Shown: positions 18,405 to 26,919 of the stretch, piece after piece
Position numbering within the stretch: the first letter of the stretch is position 1
Layout: each line of letters opens with the position of its first letter
Translations under genes and position numbers: made by a program
The notes under the pieces: model-generated
What the model was told of the DNA's origin: nothing
What the model saw: the letters and a program-made list of their open reading frames with translations, nothing else
Databases searched by the model: none
Assembly: GCA_023391335.1 (NCBI GenBank)
Contig: JAEWBG010000101.1
Coordinates: 186,001-250,000 of the forward strand
Direction of reading: 5' to 3'
Length of the DNA: 64,000 bases
Source of the DNA: Pseudomonadota bacterium
Lineage (GTDB): Bacteria; Pseudomonadota; Gammaproteobacteria; Steroidobacterales; Steroidobacteraceae

Positions 18405-18405
18405 A

Positions 18406-18678
18406 ATGAGCGCAACTCCGGAAATCGTAATGTATTCGACCAACTGGTGCGGCTATTGCCAGCGCGCACGCAGTCTATTTGATCGCAAGGGCGTCAGCAT
18501 TCAGGAAATCAAGATCGATGAAAGTCCGGAGCAGCGCGACATCATGTTGAAGCGCAGCGGCGGACGGCGCACTGTGCCGCAGATTTTCATCGGAGAACGA
18601 CACGTCGGCGGCTACGATGATCTCGCCGCACTCGACCGCAGCGGGGAACTGGACCAGCTCTTGGGCAAGTCCAGCTGA
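18406..18678 (+). CDS. grxC: Glutaredoxin 3
   Basis: A 90-residue dithiol glutaredoxin that reduces disulfides with glutathione. The active site is C15-G-Y-C18, where the common form is CPYC; the GSH-binding TVPQIFIGERHVGGYDDL segment is intact. It begins 1 base after the rhodanese stop and so is surely co-transcribed with it. Confidence 0.95.
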   Translation: MSATPEIVMYSTNWCGYCQRARSLFDRKGVSIQEIKIDESPEQRDIMLKRSGGRRTVPQIFIGERHVGGYDDLAALDRSGELDQLLGKSS

Positions 18679-18776
18679 TTGCACATCGATCCGTCTTTCG
18701 TAAGCGAATGCTTTATCGCGGGCAGTCGCTACATCAATCAACTACGCGACGCGAACAGAACTAGAGGAAATCAGAC

Positions 18777-19289
18777 ATGGCTGAAGAAGCTGCCAACACC
18801 AACGGTCAAGCCGATCCCAATGCGCCCCAATTCGCGCCGCAGACGGTGTACTTGAAGGACGTGTCGTTCGAATCTCCAGCCGGTCCGCGTGTTCCTGCCA
18901 ATGCCAACACCGCACCGACCATCGGCCTGAACATGAACACGTCGGTGAACGAACTGGGCGGCGACCTCAAGGAAGTCGTGCTCAGCGTCCGCGTCGAAGC
19001 CCAAATGGGCGATAAAACGATGTGGCTCGTGGAGCTCCAACAAGCCGGTGCGTTCGGGATCCGCAACGTTCCGCCGCAGGAATTGCAGCGGCTGCTCGGG
19101 ATCTTTTGCCCAACGTACCTGTTGCCGTTCGCGCGTCAGACCATTTCGGATCTGCTCACCAAAGGCGGCTTCCCGCAATTCCTGTTGCCGCCGGTAAACT
19201 TCGAAGCCTTGTTCAATCAGGCGCTCGCACGGGCACAACAAGAACAGCTGCAGCAGGGCGGCGCTCAGTCCGCCACCCCGGCGAACTAG
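18777..19289 (+). CDS. secB: Protein-export chaperone SecB
   Basis: Tetrameric cytosolic chaperone that keeps preproteins unfolded and hands them to SecA. The 170 residues include YLKDVSFESPAGP, the beta-strand ELGGDLKEVVLSVRVEA, and the C-terminal helix ending PVNFEALFNQALARAQ, all typical of the family. A preceding AGAGGAAAT segment provides the ribosome-binding site. It lies 5 bases ahead of gpsA. Confidence 0.97.
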   Translation: MAEEAANTNGQADPNAPQFAPQTVYLKDVSFESPAGPRVPANANTAPTIGLNMNTSVNELGGDLKEVVLSVRVEAQMGDKTMWLVELQQAGAFGIRNVPPQELQRLLGIFCPTYLLPFARQTISDLLTKGGFPQFLLPPVNFEALFNQALARAQQEQLQQGGAQSATPAN

Positions 19290-19294
19290 CGCGT

Positions 19295-20320
19295 ATGTCG
19301 CAGGCGCCTGGGGTTGCGACCTCGTCGGCGCAGATCGCGGTGTTGGGCGCCGGTTCCTGGGGAACGGCGCTCGCGATCCAGTTCGCGCGCGCGGGCCATG
19401 CGACGGCGTTGTGGGGCCGCGATGCGGCGCAAATGAAAGCGCTGGCCACAGAGCGCCGCAACGCGCGCTATTTGCCGGATGCACCGTTCCCTGAGCTGCT
19501 GCGCGTCGAGTCGGATCTGCACCACGCACTTAAAGCGCGTGACGTGTTGTTTGCGGTTCCGAGCCACGCATTGCGCAGCTCGCTTGAAGAGAGCGCGGCA
19601 CATTTGCGCGACGATGCGCGCGTAGCATGGGCCACCAAGGGATTCGAGCTCGCAAGCGGATTGTTACCCCATGAAGTTGCTGCGGAGGTGCTCGGGCCGA
19701 AGATTCCTCTGGCGGTGATCTCGGGCCCGACATTCGCGAAGGAAGTGGGCGCAGGTTTGCCTACCGCGATGACGGTTGCCGCAAACGATCATGTGTTCGC
19801 GAAGGAACTCGCGCAGAACATTTCGGCTCACAATTTCCGGGCCTACACATCCGCGGACATTATCGGCGTAGAAGTCGGTGGCGCAGTGAAGAATGTGCTG
19901 GCAATCGGGGCCGGCATCTCTGACGGGCTTGGGTTCGGTGCGAATACACGCATCGCGCTCATCGCTCGCGGCCTTGCTGAGATGATGCGCCTCGGCGTCG
20001 CGCTCGGAGCACAAAAAGAGACCTTCATGGGACTCGCAGGCCTGGGAGATCTCGTCCTCACGTGCACGGACAATCTTTCGCGCAATCGCCGCTTCGGTCT
20101 TGCGCTTGCCCGAGGCCAATCGCCCAGCGAAGCTCAGGAATCGATCGGCCAAGTAGTCGAGGGCTTTCTCGCCGCGAAAGCGCTACGGACCGTAGCGGCG
20201 CGCAAAAACGTCGAAATGCCGATCAGCGAACAGATCTATCGCATCCTCCACGAAGGCGTATCGCCGGAAGTTGCGACCAAGGAACTGATGAGTCGCGCAT
20301 TGAAGCCCGAATCGCTTTAA
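19295..20320 (+). CDS. gpsA: Glycerol-3-phosphate dehydrogenase [NAD(P)+]
   Basis: Cytosolic enzyme reducing dihydroxyacetone phosphate to sn-glycerol-3-phosphate for phospholipid synthesis. The 341 residues show the nucleotide-binding loop GAGSWGTALAIQ near the N-terminus, then SGPTFAKEV and AVKNVLAIGAGISDG with the catalytic Lys. ATG 19295 directly follows the secB stop; a longer reading frame from 19022 overlaps secB and adds sequence unlike the family. Its last 4 bases overlap the convergent trmL. Confidence 0.97.
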   Translation: MSQAPGVATSSAQIAVLGAGSWGTALAIQFARAGHATALWGRDAAQMKALATERRNARYLPDAPFPELLRVESDLHHALKARDVLFAVPSHALRSSLEESAAHLRDDARVAWATKGFELASGLLPHEVAAEVLGPKIPLAVISGPTFAKEVGAGLPTAMTVAANDHVFAKELAQNISAHNFRAYTSADIIGVEVGGAVKNVLAIGAGISDGLGFGANTRIALIARGLAEMMRLGVALGAQKETFMGLAGLGDLVLTCTDNLSRNRRFGLALARGQSPSEAQESIGQVVEGFLAAKALRTVAARKNVEMPISEQIYRILHEGVSPEVATKELMSRALKPESL

Positions 20321-20781
20321 CTCGCGCCGGCAAAATCCAGCTGGCGCCACGCTTCAAATACCACCACGGCCGCCGCATTCGACAAATTCAGGCTGCGATT
20401 GCCGGCCACCATTGGGATCCGCAGGCGCCGTTGCGCAGGGCAAGTTTCCAGAATTTCCTGCGGCAGCCCGCGGGTTTCCGGCCCAAAAACAAATACGTCG
20501 CCGCGCTCGAATGTCGCACGATCGTGTCGCATGGCACCGCGTGTGGAAATCGCAAACCAGCGATGCCGATCGAGCGATGCAAGGCACGCCTCGAGCGACG
20601 ACCACGTTTGGACATTGGCCAATTCAGCGTAGTCCATCCCTGCACGCCGCACCGCTTTCTCGCTGATGTCGAATCCGAGCGGTTCGATCAAGTGCAGTGT
20701 CGATCCGCAGTTCGCGGCAAGTCGGATGATGTTGCCGGTGTTGGGTGGGATTTCCGGCTGAAACAGCACAATGTGAAACAT
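20317..20781 (-). CDS. trmL: tRNA (cytidine(34)-2'-O)-methyltransferase
   Basis: SPOUT-class enzyme that 2'-O-methylates the wobble base of tRNA-Leu isoacceptors. The 154-residue length and the N-terminus MFHIVLFQPEIPPNTGNIIRL are diagnostic, as are FGPETRGLP and the knot segment IPMVAGNRSLNLSNAAA. It is convergent with gpsA with a 4-base overlap of the coding ends. Confidence 0.96.
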   Translation of the reverse strand: MFHIVLFQPEIPPNTGNIIRLAANCGSTLHLIEPLGFDISEKAVRRAGMDYAELANVQTWSSLEACLASLDRHRWFAISTRGAMRHDRATFERGDVFVFGPETRGLPQEILETCPAQRRLRIPMVAGNRSLNLSNAAAVVVFEAWRQLDFAGAS

Positions 20782-20877
20782 GAGCCCTGACGAAATTTGC
20801 GAAAGTAAAAGAGCGCCGCTTCTGCCTCTTGCGCATTCCGCTACACTGCGGCCCTCGCAACGCTCGGCACACCTGTC

Positions 20878-21843
20878 ATGTTACCTGCTTCGCTCGCGAT
20901 CGATTTCTGCGGTTTGAAACTCAACTCGCCCATTGTGTTGCTCTCCGGGTGCGTAGGCTTCGGCGAGGAGTACACGCGAGTCGAAGGATTTTCGAATCGC
21001 CACGCGGGCGCCATCGTACTCAAAGGCACGACGCGCGAGCCTCGCTTGGGCAATCCGCCGCATCGTGTCTACGAGACCCCCGGTGGAATGTTGAATGCGA
21101 TCGGATTGCAGAATCCGGGCGTCGACTATGTCGTCGCGAAAATTCTGCCGACGCTAGATTTCACCGAAACGCGCTTCATCGCGAACGTCTGCGGCTCCAC
21201 GATCGAAGATTATGTGGAAGTCACGCGACGCTTCGAGGATTCCCCCATCGATGCGATCGAGATCAACATCTCGTGTCCGAACATCAAAGAGGGCGGAGTT
21301 CAGTTCGGCAACTACCCCGAAATGTCAGCTCGGGTCGTGGCGGCTTGCCGAGCGGTCACGCGCAAACCGCTGATCACGAAGCTCTCGCCAAATCAGACTG
21401 ACATTCGCGAGAACGCAAGGATGTGTATCGAAGCGGGCAGCGATGCGCTCGCCGTCATCAACACCATGATGGGCATGGCTATCGACGTGCAAACACGCAA
21501 ACCCGTGATCGGCAACATTCAAGGCGGTTTGTCCGGGCCCGCGATCAAACCCATCGCGTTACTGAAAGTGCATCAGGTGCACGAAGTGGCGCGCAAGCAC
21601 AACGTACCGATCATCGGCCAAGGCGGCATTTGTTCTGCAAACGACGCGTTAGAGTTCTTGATCGCAGGTGCGTCTGCGGTCGGTGTCGGCACTGCGCTCT
21701 TCTACGATCCGCTCGCGTGCACTCACATCAACGCCGGCATCGATGCCTATCTGACCCAGCATAAGTTGCAGAACGTCGGCGAACTCGTTGGCTCAGCGAG
21801 CAGTCATCAGATAACGCGTACGCCTACCGCCAAGGCTTGCTGA
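20878..21843 (+). CDS. Dihydroorotate dehydrogenase, class 1B-like
   Basis: Flavoprotein of 321 residues in the PyrD class 1 fold. The Cys in EINISCPNIKEGG fits the Cys-base active site of class 1 enzymes (class 2 uses Ser). The N-terminus AIDFCGLKLNSPIVLLSGCVGFG and IGQGGICSANDALEFLIAGASAVGVGT (FMN phosphate site) match class 1B. Such enzymes normally pair with the iron-sulfur subunit PyrK, which is not in this window. The typical gammaproteobacterial enzyme is the membrane class 2 form, so this may be a second or replacement enzyme. Confidence 0.82.
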   Translation: MLPASLAIDFCGLKLNSPIVLLSGCVGFGEEYTRVEGFSNRHAGAIVLKGTTREPRLGNPPHRVYETPGGMLNAIGLQNPGVDYVVAKILPTLDFTETRFIANVCGSTIEDYVEVTRRFEDSPIDAIEINISCPNIKEGGVQFGNYPEMSARVVAACRAVTRKPLITKLSPNQTDIRENARMCIEAGSDALAVINTMMGMAIDVQTRKPVIGNIQGGLSGPAIKPIALLKVHQVHEVARKHNVPIIGQGGICSANDALEFLIAGASAVGVGTALFYDPLACTHINAGIDAYLTQHKLQNVGELVGSASSHQITRTPTAKAC

Positions 21844-21846
21844 GGT

Positions 21847-23259
21847 TCACTCATCGTCCATCGCAAGTTCTTTGAGCTTGCGCGTCAGTGTATTGCGACC
21901 CCAGCCGAGCAGACGCGCGGCTTCCTGACGGCCGCCTTCCGCCTTGCGCAGCGCTGCCCGAATCAGCGTGCGCTCGAATTCGGGCATCGCATCATCAAGC
22001 AATGGGATCGCATTCGAGGCCAAGCGTTTTTCTGCCCAGCTATTGAGCTGGCGCGTCCATTCATCCTGCAACTTCGCAGGCCCTGGCACCCCGCCGAGGT
22101 CAGGTGGAATATCGTCCGCTTTGATCTCTCGTCCTGGCGCAGTGACGGTAAGTCTGCGGCATGCGTTTACCAACTGACGCACATTCCCGGGCCAATCGAA
22201 GTTCGATAGTGCTGCGGCCGCTTCTGGCGTGAGCGTCTTGGGCTCGACCCCAAGTTCAACCGCTGCCTCGTTCAAGTAGTGAATCAAGAGCTCTGGAATG
22301 TCTTCGCGACGCGCTCGCAGCGGCGGCACTTCGATGCGAATCACGTTGAGTCGATGGAGTAGGTCCTCGCGAAATAGGTTCTGACGCACGCGCTCTTCCA
22401 AATCTTGATGCGTGGCAGCGATCACGCGCACATCGACCCGCACGGGGACTTGGCCACCCACCCGATAGAACTCGCCTTCCGCCAACACGCGCAACAGCCT
22501 AGTCTGCAGTTGCGGCGACATGTCGCCGATTTCGTCCAAGAAGAGCGTACCGCCATCGGCTTGTTCGAAACGTCCGCGGCGCTGCGCATCTGCACCGGTA
22601 AAGGAGCCCTTTTCGTGGCCGAACAATTCCGACTCGAGTAGATCAGCGGTAAACGCAGAGGTATTCAGCGCAATAAAGGCTTTGCTGGCGCGCGGGCTGT
22701 GACGGTGCAGCGCTCGTGCTACCAATTCCTTGCCGGTACCCGATTCACCGGTAATCAGCACAGTCATGCTGGAGCGCGATAGGCGGCCGATTGCGCGAAA
22801 TACCTCCTGCATCACAGGTGCTTGTCCCAGCATTTCGGGAATGCGTCGCGCTTCCGGAACGACTTGTTCGACGCGAACTTTCTGCTGAGCTGCCCGACGT
22901 ACCAAATCGACGGCTTGGTCGATATCGAACGGCTTAGGCAAATATTCGAATGCGCCGCCTTGATACGCCGCAACGGCACTGTCCAAGTCGGAGTGCGCCG
23001 TCATCACAATTACCGGCAGCTCCGGCTGACTGTCGCGAATTTCGGTGAGCAATTCGAGACCCGATCGGCCAGGCATGCGAATGTCAGTGATCAAGACATC
23101 GGGTCGATCGCGACGTAGCGCGGCGAGCGCGGTCTCCGCGTGATCGAATGCAGTCGGTGCCATCCCACCCTGGCGCAGTGCCCGTTCAAGAACCCAACGG
23201 ATGGAGGCATCGTCGTCGACGAGCCAAACGTTAAGAGGCTTCACCGGTGTTTGGAGCAT
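21847..23259 (-). CDS. ntrC: Nitrogen regulation response regulator NtrC (NR-I)
   Basis: Sigma-54-dependent activator of nitrogen-limitation genes. The 470-residue protein has a receiver domain with phospho-acceptor Asp59 (VLITDIRMPG), a AAA+ domain with Walker A GESGTGKE, the sigma-54 contact loop GSFTGA (Ser instead of the common Ala) and Walker B LFLDEIGD, and a C-terminal Fis-type helix-turn-helix (AARLLGWGRNTLTRKLKEL). ATG 23259 overlaps the 3' end of ntrB by 29 bases, so the two are coupled. It is expected to act on the paired palindromes upstream of glnA. Confidence 0.95.
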   Translation of the reverse strand: MLQTPVKPLNVWLVDDDASIRWVLERALRQGGMAPTAFDHAETALAALRRDRPDVLITDIRMPGRSGLELLTEIRDSQPELPVIVMTAHSDLDSAVAAYQGGAFEYLPKPFDIDQAVDLVRRAAQQKVRVEQVVPEARRIPEMLGQAPVMQEVFRAIGRLSRSSMTVLITGESGTGKELVARALHRHSPRASKAFIALNTSAFTADLLESELFGHEKGSFTGADAQRRGRFEQADGGTLFLDEIGDMSPQLQTRLLRVLAEGEFYRVGGQVPVRVDVRVIAATHQDLEERVRQNLFREDLLHRLNVIRIEVPPLRARREDIPELLIHYLNEAAVELGVEPKTLTPEAAAALSNFDWPGNVRQLVNACRRLTVTAPGREIKADDIPPDLGGVPGPAKLQDEWTRQLNSWAEKRLASNAIPLLDDAMPEFERTLIRAALRKAEGGRQEAARLLGWGRNTLTRKLKELAMDDE

Positions 23260-24346
23260 GGAATGGCAACAAGATAGTAAAAATGGTTTGTCCGGGGCGG
23301 CTCTGAAACTCAATCAACCCGTCGTGTCGGCTCACGAGATCCTGTGCGACGGCAAGTCCTAGCCCGGTACCGTTCGATCGTCCGGTCACGAGCGGATAGA
23401 AAAGGGTTTCGCGCAGATCGTCAGGCACACCCGGGCCGTTGTCTTCGAACTGCACGCTTGCGACGAGCCGATGGCGTCGTGCGCCGATGTTGACGTTCGT
23501 CAGAGCGCGCGTTCGCAGGATCAATCGCCCGCTGCGTGTGGGATTTTGTGCAATCGCCTGCATCGCGTTGCGGCCCAGATTGAGCATTGCCTGAATGATC
23601 AGGTTCCGATCCAGTCGCAACGGCGGCAAACTCGGATCGTAGTCGCGCTCGACACTCACACCTTCGGGAGCATCGGCCGCCAGGAGATGCCCAATGTGTT
23701 GCAACAGTTCGTGAATGTTGACGAGCTCTTTGCGCGGCGCGTGTCCAGGGCCGAGCAGCGCATCGACCAGGGCGACCAAACGATCGGCTTCGCTGATGAT
23801 TACTGATGTGTATTCGCGCATCGACGCATCCGCGAGCTGCCGGGCGAGGAGTTGCGCTGCGCCGCGAATACCGCCCAGAGGGTTTTTGATCTCGTGTGCC
23901 AGCTGGCGAATCATCGCGCGGCTACCGCCGATTTGCGTAAGCAACGCAGTCTCTCGTGTGATCCGCTGGTGTTGCGTCGCATCGCTGATCTCGACAAGCA
24001 CGGCGGAAGGCGCGCCCGCCTCATCGAACGGTGCCACGGTGCAGTCGACGATGAGTTCGCCTTCGCCGTACAGCGGTTTGATGCTGAGCTCACGGCGCGA
24101 GAACGGGCGCCATGTCTCGATGGCTCGATTGATGACTGCCTCCAAGCCTGAGGCATCTTCGAGCAAGTCTTTGAGGTGCTTGCCGCGAACTTGATTGCGA
24201 CTTACGCCGAACAGCGTTTCGGCGGCGACGTTGAGATAGAGCAGACCATGCGATTGATCAGCGATCAGCACGCTCGTGCTGAGACCATCAAGGATACGAG
24301 CGGCATCGGCGATCGAAGCACGCATGGCGGCAGGATGCGCGACCAC
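23231..24346 (-). CDS. ntrB: Nitrogen regulation sensor kinase NtrB (NR-II)
   Basis: Cytosolic histidine kinase/phosphatase controlling NtrC in response to PII. The 371 residues comprise a PAS domain (about 10-120), an H-box LAHEIKNPLGGIRGAAQLL (phospho-acceptor His), and a GHKL ATPase domain with NLGRNAMQAI, DNGPGVP and GTGLGLAVAQ. The start is taken as GTG 24346 because GGAGG stands ten bases before it; ATG 24325 is an alternative. It lies downstream of glnA and the DUF4124 gene on the same strand. Confidence 0.94.
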   Translation of the reverse strand: MVAHPAAMRASIADAARILDGLSTSVLIADQSHGLLYLNVAAETLFGVSRNQVRGKHLKDLLEDASGLEAVINRAIETWRPFSRRELSIKPLYGEGELIVDCTVAPFDEAGAPSAVLVEISDATQHQRITRETALLTQIGGSRAMIRQLAHEIKNPLGGIRGAAQLLARQLADASMREYTSVIISEADRLVALVDALLGPGHAPRKELVNIHELLQHIGHLLAADAPEGVSVERDYDPSLPPLRLDRNLIIQAMLNLGRNAMQAIAQNPTRSGRLILRTRALTNVNIGARRHRLVASVQFEDNGPGVPDDLRETLFYPLVTGRSNGTGLGLAVAQDLVSRHDGLIEFQSRPGQTIFTILLPFHAPNTGEAS

Positions 24347-24392
24347 GATCAGACCGCCTCCGTTGAGCGGTCAACGAAAGAACTTTCGCAGC

Positions 24393-25061
24393 TTAGCCCT
24401 TCTTGGGCGTGTTGGTTCGCGGATCGATCTTGCGAGGAACGCCGTTGAGATCGCCGAAGCTGGGCTGTGAAGAAGGCAAGCTGCTTGATGCGCCAGGCTT
24501 GCGAGGCCGCGGCTTCGGAGGCGGCTTCAATGCAGGACCGACCGGTGGCTGCGCGATCGACTCCTGTCGGACAGTAAAGTGCACGGGACTCGTAGTTTTG
24601 ACTTCGCGTCCCCCCGAATCCGTGATGCGAGCAATAACCGAGTGTTGACCGCGGGCAACTTCGGTAAGCGAATACTCCGTGGCGTTGTCCGGAAAGCCTT
24701 CCACCAACCGCCCGTCGAGATACAGGGCCAATGTGTCCCCCGCATTCAACCGAGGATTCAATCGAATGCTGACGTTGACTTGGCCGCCGGTATTGATGAG
24801 GACATCGCCCTCTGCAGGCGTGGAGATTTCGAAATCTTGATATTGAGCGTCCGCGGGAGGCGAGGGCGGACTGTACGTACTGCGATTGCTCGAAGGCTGA
24901 GGCTCGGAGCGATTGCTGGAGCTGATTTCGACTTTGGTGGCACCCGGAACAGGACGATCCGAGAAATGCGTGACGCCTTGCTCGTCCACCCACTTCCATA
25001 CGGTCTGCGATGCGAACACCGGAGTCGCAAGCATCGCGAGCAATAGCAGCGCAGTACGCAT
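24393..25061 (-). CDS. DUF4124 domain-containing exported protein
   Basis: A 222-residue secreted protein with signal peptide MRTALLLLAMLATPVFA, then the DUF4124 motif (VWKWVDEQGVTHFSDRPVPGATKVEI), a Ser/Pro linker and an Ig-like beta domain (about residues 78-165). Its function is unknown. A DUF4124 gene between glnA and ntrB is a recurring arrangement in Gammaproteobacteria, so it may share glnA expression. Confidence 0.85.
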   Translation of the reverse strand: MRTALLLLAMLATPVFASQTVWKWVDEQGVTHFSDRPVPGATKVEISSSNRSEPQPSSNRSTYSPPSPPADAQYQDFEISTPAEGDVLINTGGQVNVSIRLNPRLNAGDTLALYLDGRLVEGFPDNATEYSLTEVARGQHSVIARITDSGGREVKTTSPVHFTVRQESIAQPPVGPALKPPPKPRPRKPGASSSLPSSQPSFGDLNGVPRKIDPRTNTPKKG

Positions 25062-25105
25062 GAGAACAGAGCATATCTGCTTCGCCTCGACCTGACAAAA
25101 GCGGC

Positions 25106-25129
25106 GACGGTGCTTTTGTGAACACCGTC
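25106..25129 (-). terminator. Stem-loop downstream of glnA
   Basis: GACGGTG (25106-25112) pairs with CACCGTC (25123-25129) around a 10-base loop. On the glnA-sense strand a CTTTTG stretch follows a few bases later. It may be a partial terminator that reduces read-through from glnA into DUF4124-ntrBC. Confidence 0.4.
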
Positions 25130-25187
25130 ACCGGCCTACCGCGCAGCAAGGGAGCGCCGAGCCGGAGGACCCGGCGCACCATTTGCT

Positions 25188-26600
25188 TTACACGCTGTAG
25201 TACAACTCGAACTCAAGCGGATGCGTAGACATGCGCACCTTCGTGACTTCCTGCATCTTCAACGCGATGTAGGCATCGATCACGTCATCGGTGAACACGC
25301 CGCCCGCCTTCAAGAAGCCGCGGTCAGCGTCCAACGCTTGCAGGGCTTGTTCGAGGGAGTAGCACACTTCCGGAATGTTCTTCGCTTCTTCCGGCGGCAA
25401 GTCATACAGATCCTTATCCGCAGCTTCGCCGGGATGGATCTTGTTCTGAATACCGTCGAGGCCAGCCATGAGCATGGCTGAGAACGCGAGATACGGGTTT
25501 GCAGTCGAATCGGGGAATCGCACTTCGATGCGCCGGCCCTTCGGATTGGAAACCCACGGAATACGAATAGAAGCGGAACGATTTCGCGCCGAGTACGCGA
25601 GCATCACGGGCGCCTCGAAGTGCGGCACCAAACGCTTGTAGCTGTTCGTGCTCGCATTCGTGAACGCATTGATCGCCTTCGCGTGCTTGATGATGCCGCC
25701 GATGTAGTACAGCGCCAGATCGGAAAGGCCTGCGTACTTGTCGCCGGCGAACAGCGGCTTGCCGTCCTTCGAAATAGATTGGTGAACGTGCATGCCACTG
25801 CCGTTATCGCCAACGATTGGCTTCGGCATGAACGTCACGGTCTTGCCGTAAGCATGTGCGACGTTGTGAATGGCGTACTTCAGGTTTTGAACTTCGTCAG
25901 CCTTCTTCACCAACGTGTTCGCATTTACGCCGATTTCGCACTGACCCGCAGTTGCGACCTCGTGATGATGGACTTCAACCTTCATGCCCATTTCTTCGAG
26001 GGCCAAGCACATCGCCGAACGGAGGTCCTGGAATGAATCAACTGGCGGAACCGGGAAGTAACCGCCCTTCACACCCGGACGGTGCGCCTTGTTGCCATCT
26101 TCGTAGTTCTTGCCCGAGCTCCAAGCCGCTTCGATGGACTCGATATCGAAGAAGGAACCGGCCATCGTCGTGCCGTAACGCACATTGTCGAAAATGAAGA
26201 ACTCGTTTTCTGGACCGAACAGAGCGCGATCACCAATCCCCGTTGATTTGAGGTACGCCTCGGCGCGCTTTGCCAGGGAACGTGGATCGCGGTCGTAACC
26301 CTGCATTGTTGCCGGCTCGAGGACGTCGCAACGAATGATCAGCGTCGTTTCCTCGAAGAAAGGATCGATCACCGCGGTGCTGGCGTCCGGCATCAGCACC
26401 ATGTCGGATTCATTGATGCCCTTCCAACCCGCGATGGAGGAGCCATCGAACATCTTGCCGTCATCAAAGAAGGTTTGATCGACAGTGTGAGCGGGAACGC
26501 TAACGTGTTGTTCCTTGCCGCGCGTATCCGTGAACCGTAAGTCCACGAATTTGACTTCCTTCTCTTTGAGCATGCTGAGAACTTCAGCGGGGGTCGTCAT
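25188..26600 (-). CDS. glnA: Glutamine synthetase, type I
   Basis: Dodecameric enzyme joining ammonia and glutamate. The 470-residue product has the beta-Grasp segment FTDTRGKEQHVSVP, metal-binding GPENEFFIFD, NGSGMHVHQS, and the adenylylation loop DLYDLPPEE with Tyr399, so activity should be controlled by GlnE. ATG 26600 has a GGAGGAA ribosome-binding site eight bases ahead; a longer frame to 26702 runs into the promoter. Expression is predicted to be nitrogen-controlled (see the sigma-54 promoter and NtrC sites upstream). Confidence 0.97.
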   Translation of the reverse strand: MTTPAEVLSMLKEKEVKFVDLRFTDTRGKEQHVSVPAHTVDQTFFDDGKMFDGSSIAGWKGINESDMVLMPDASTAVIDPFFEETTLIIRCDVLEPATMQGYDRDPRSLAKRAEAYLKSTGIGDRALFGPENEFFIFDNVRYGTTMAGSFFDIESIEAAWSSGKNYEDGNKAHRPGVKGGYFPVPPVDSFQDLRSAMCLALEEMGMKVEVHHHEVATAGQCEIGVNANTLVKKADEVQNLKYAIHNVAHAYGKTVTFMPKPIVGDNGSGMHVHQSISKDGKPLFAGDKYAGLSDLALYYIGGIIKHAKAINAFTNASTNSYKRLVPHFEAPVMLAYSARNRSASIRIPWVSNPKGRRIEVRFPDSTANPYLAFSAMLMAGLDGIQNKIHPGEAADKDLYDLPPEEAKNIPEVCYSLEQALQALDADRGFLKAGGVFTDDVIDAYIALKMQEVTKVRMSTHPLEFELYYSV

Positions 26601-26690
26601 GAGATTCCTCCGGTATACGATGAGATTAGGTTGACCCTCGGAGCGCTCACCGCTACGCGCCTGAGGTGATGTGAAGGGGCTCTGGGAAAT

Positions 26691-26706
26691 TGCAGAATCC
26701 ATGCCA
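26691..26706 (-). promoter_or_regulatory. Sigma-54 (RpoN) promoter for glnA
   Basis: Read on the minus strand the element is TGGCAT-GGATT-CTGCA, matching the -24/-12 consensus TGGCAC-N5-TTGCA at 9 of 11 defined bases, with the invariant GG and GC at the required 12-base spacing. It predicts a transcript start near 26680, about 80 bases before the glnA ATG. Confidence 0.8.
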
Positions 26707-26770
26707 CCGCACCGCGATGAGGCAGAGGCTTGGTTTTCCTGGGAAAGCTGCAGAAGGACTTACAAAACGG

Positions 26771-26785
26771 GCACCATTTTAGTGC
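26771..26785. promoter_or_regulatory. NtrC binding site 1
   Basis: GCAC-N7-GTGC palindrome, the core of the NtrC consensus TGCACC-N5-GGTGCA. It is centred about 98 bases upstream of the predicted sigma-54 start. Confidence 0.75.
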
Positions 26786-26801
26786 GAATGCGGTAGTGAG
26801 C

Positions 26802-26816
26802 GCACTCATTCTGTGC
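26802..26816. promoter_or_regulatory. NtrC binding site 2
   Basis: A second GCAC-N7-GTGC palindrome, 31 bases centre-to-centre from site 1, i.e. about three helical turns on the same face of the DNA. The spacing resembles the paired enhancer sites known at glnA in enteric bacteria. Confidence 0.75.
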
Positions 26817-26919
26817 ACGATGCTCGACGTCCTCACCCCTTTTTGAGCCGCCCCGTCGCGAAATCGGCGCGATATACTCGCCGTCCTTTTTTGTGCGCCG
26901 CTCAGCCTATTCACGATTT

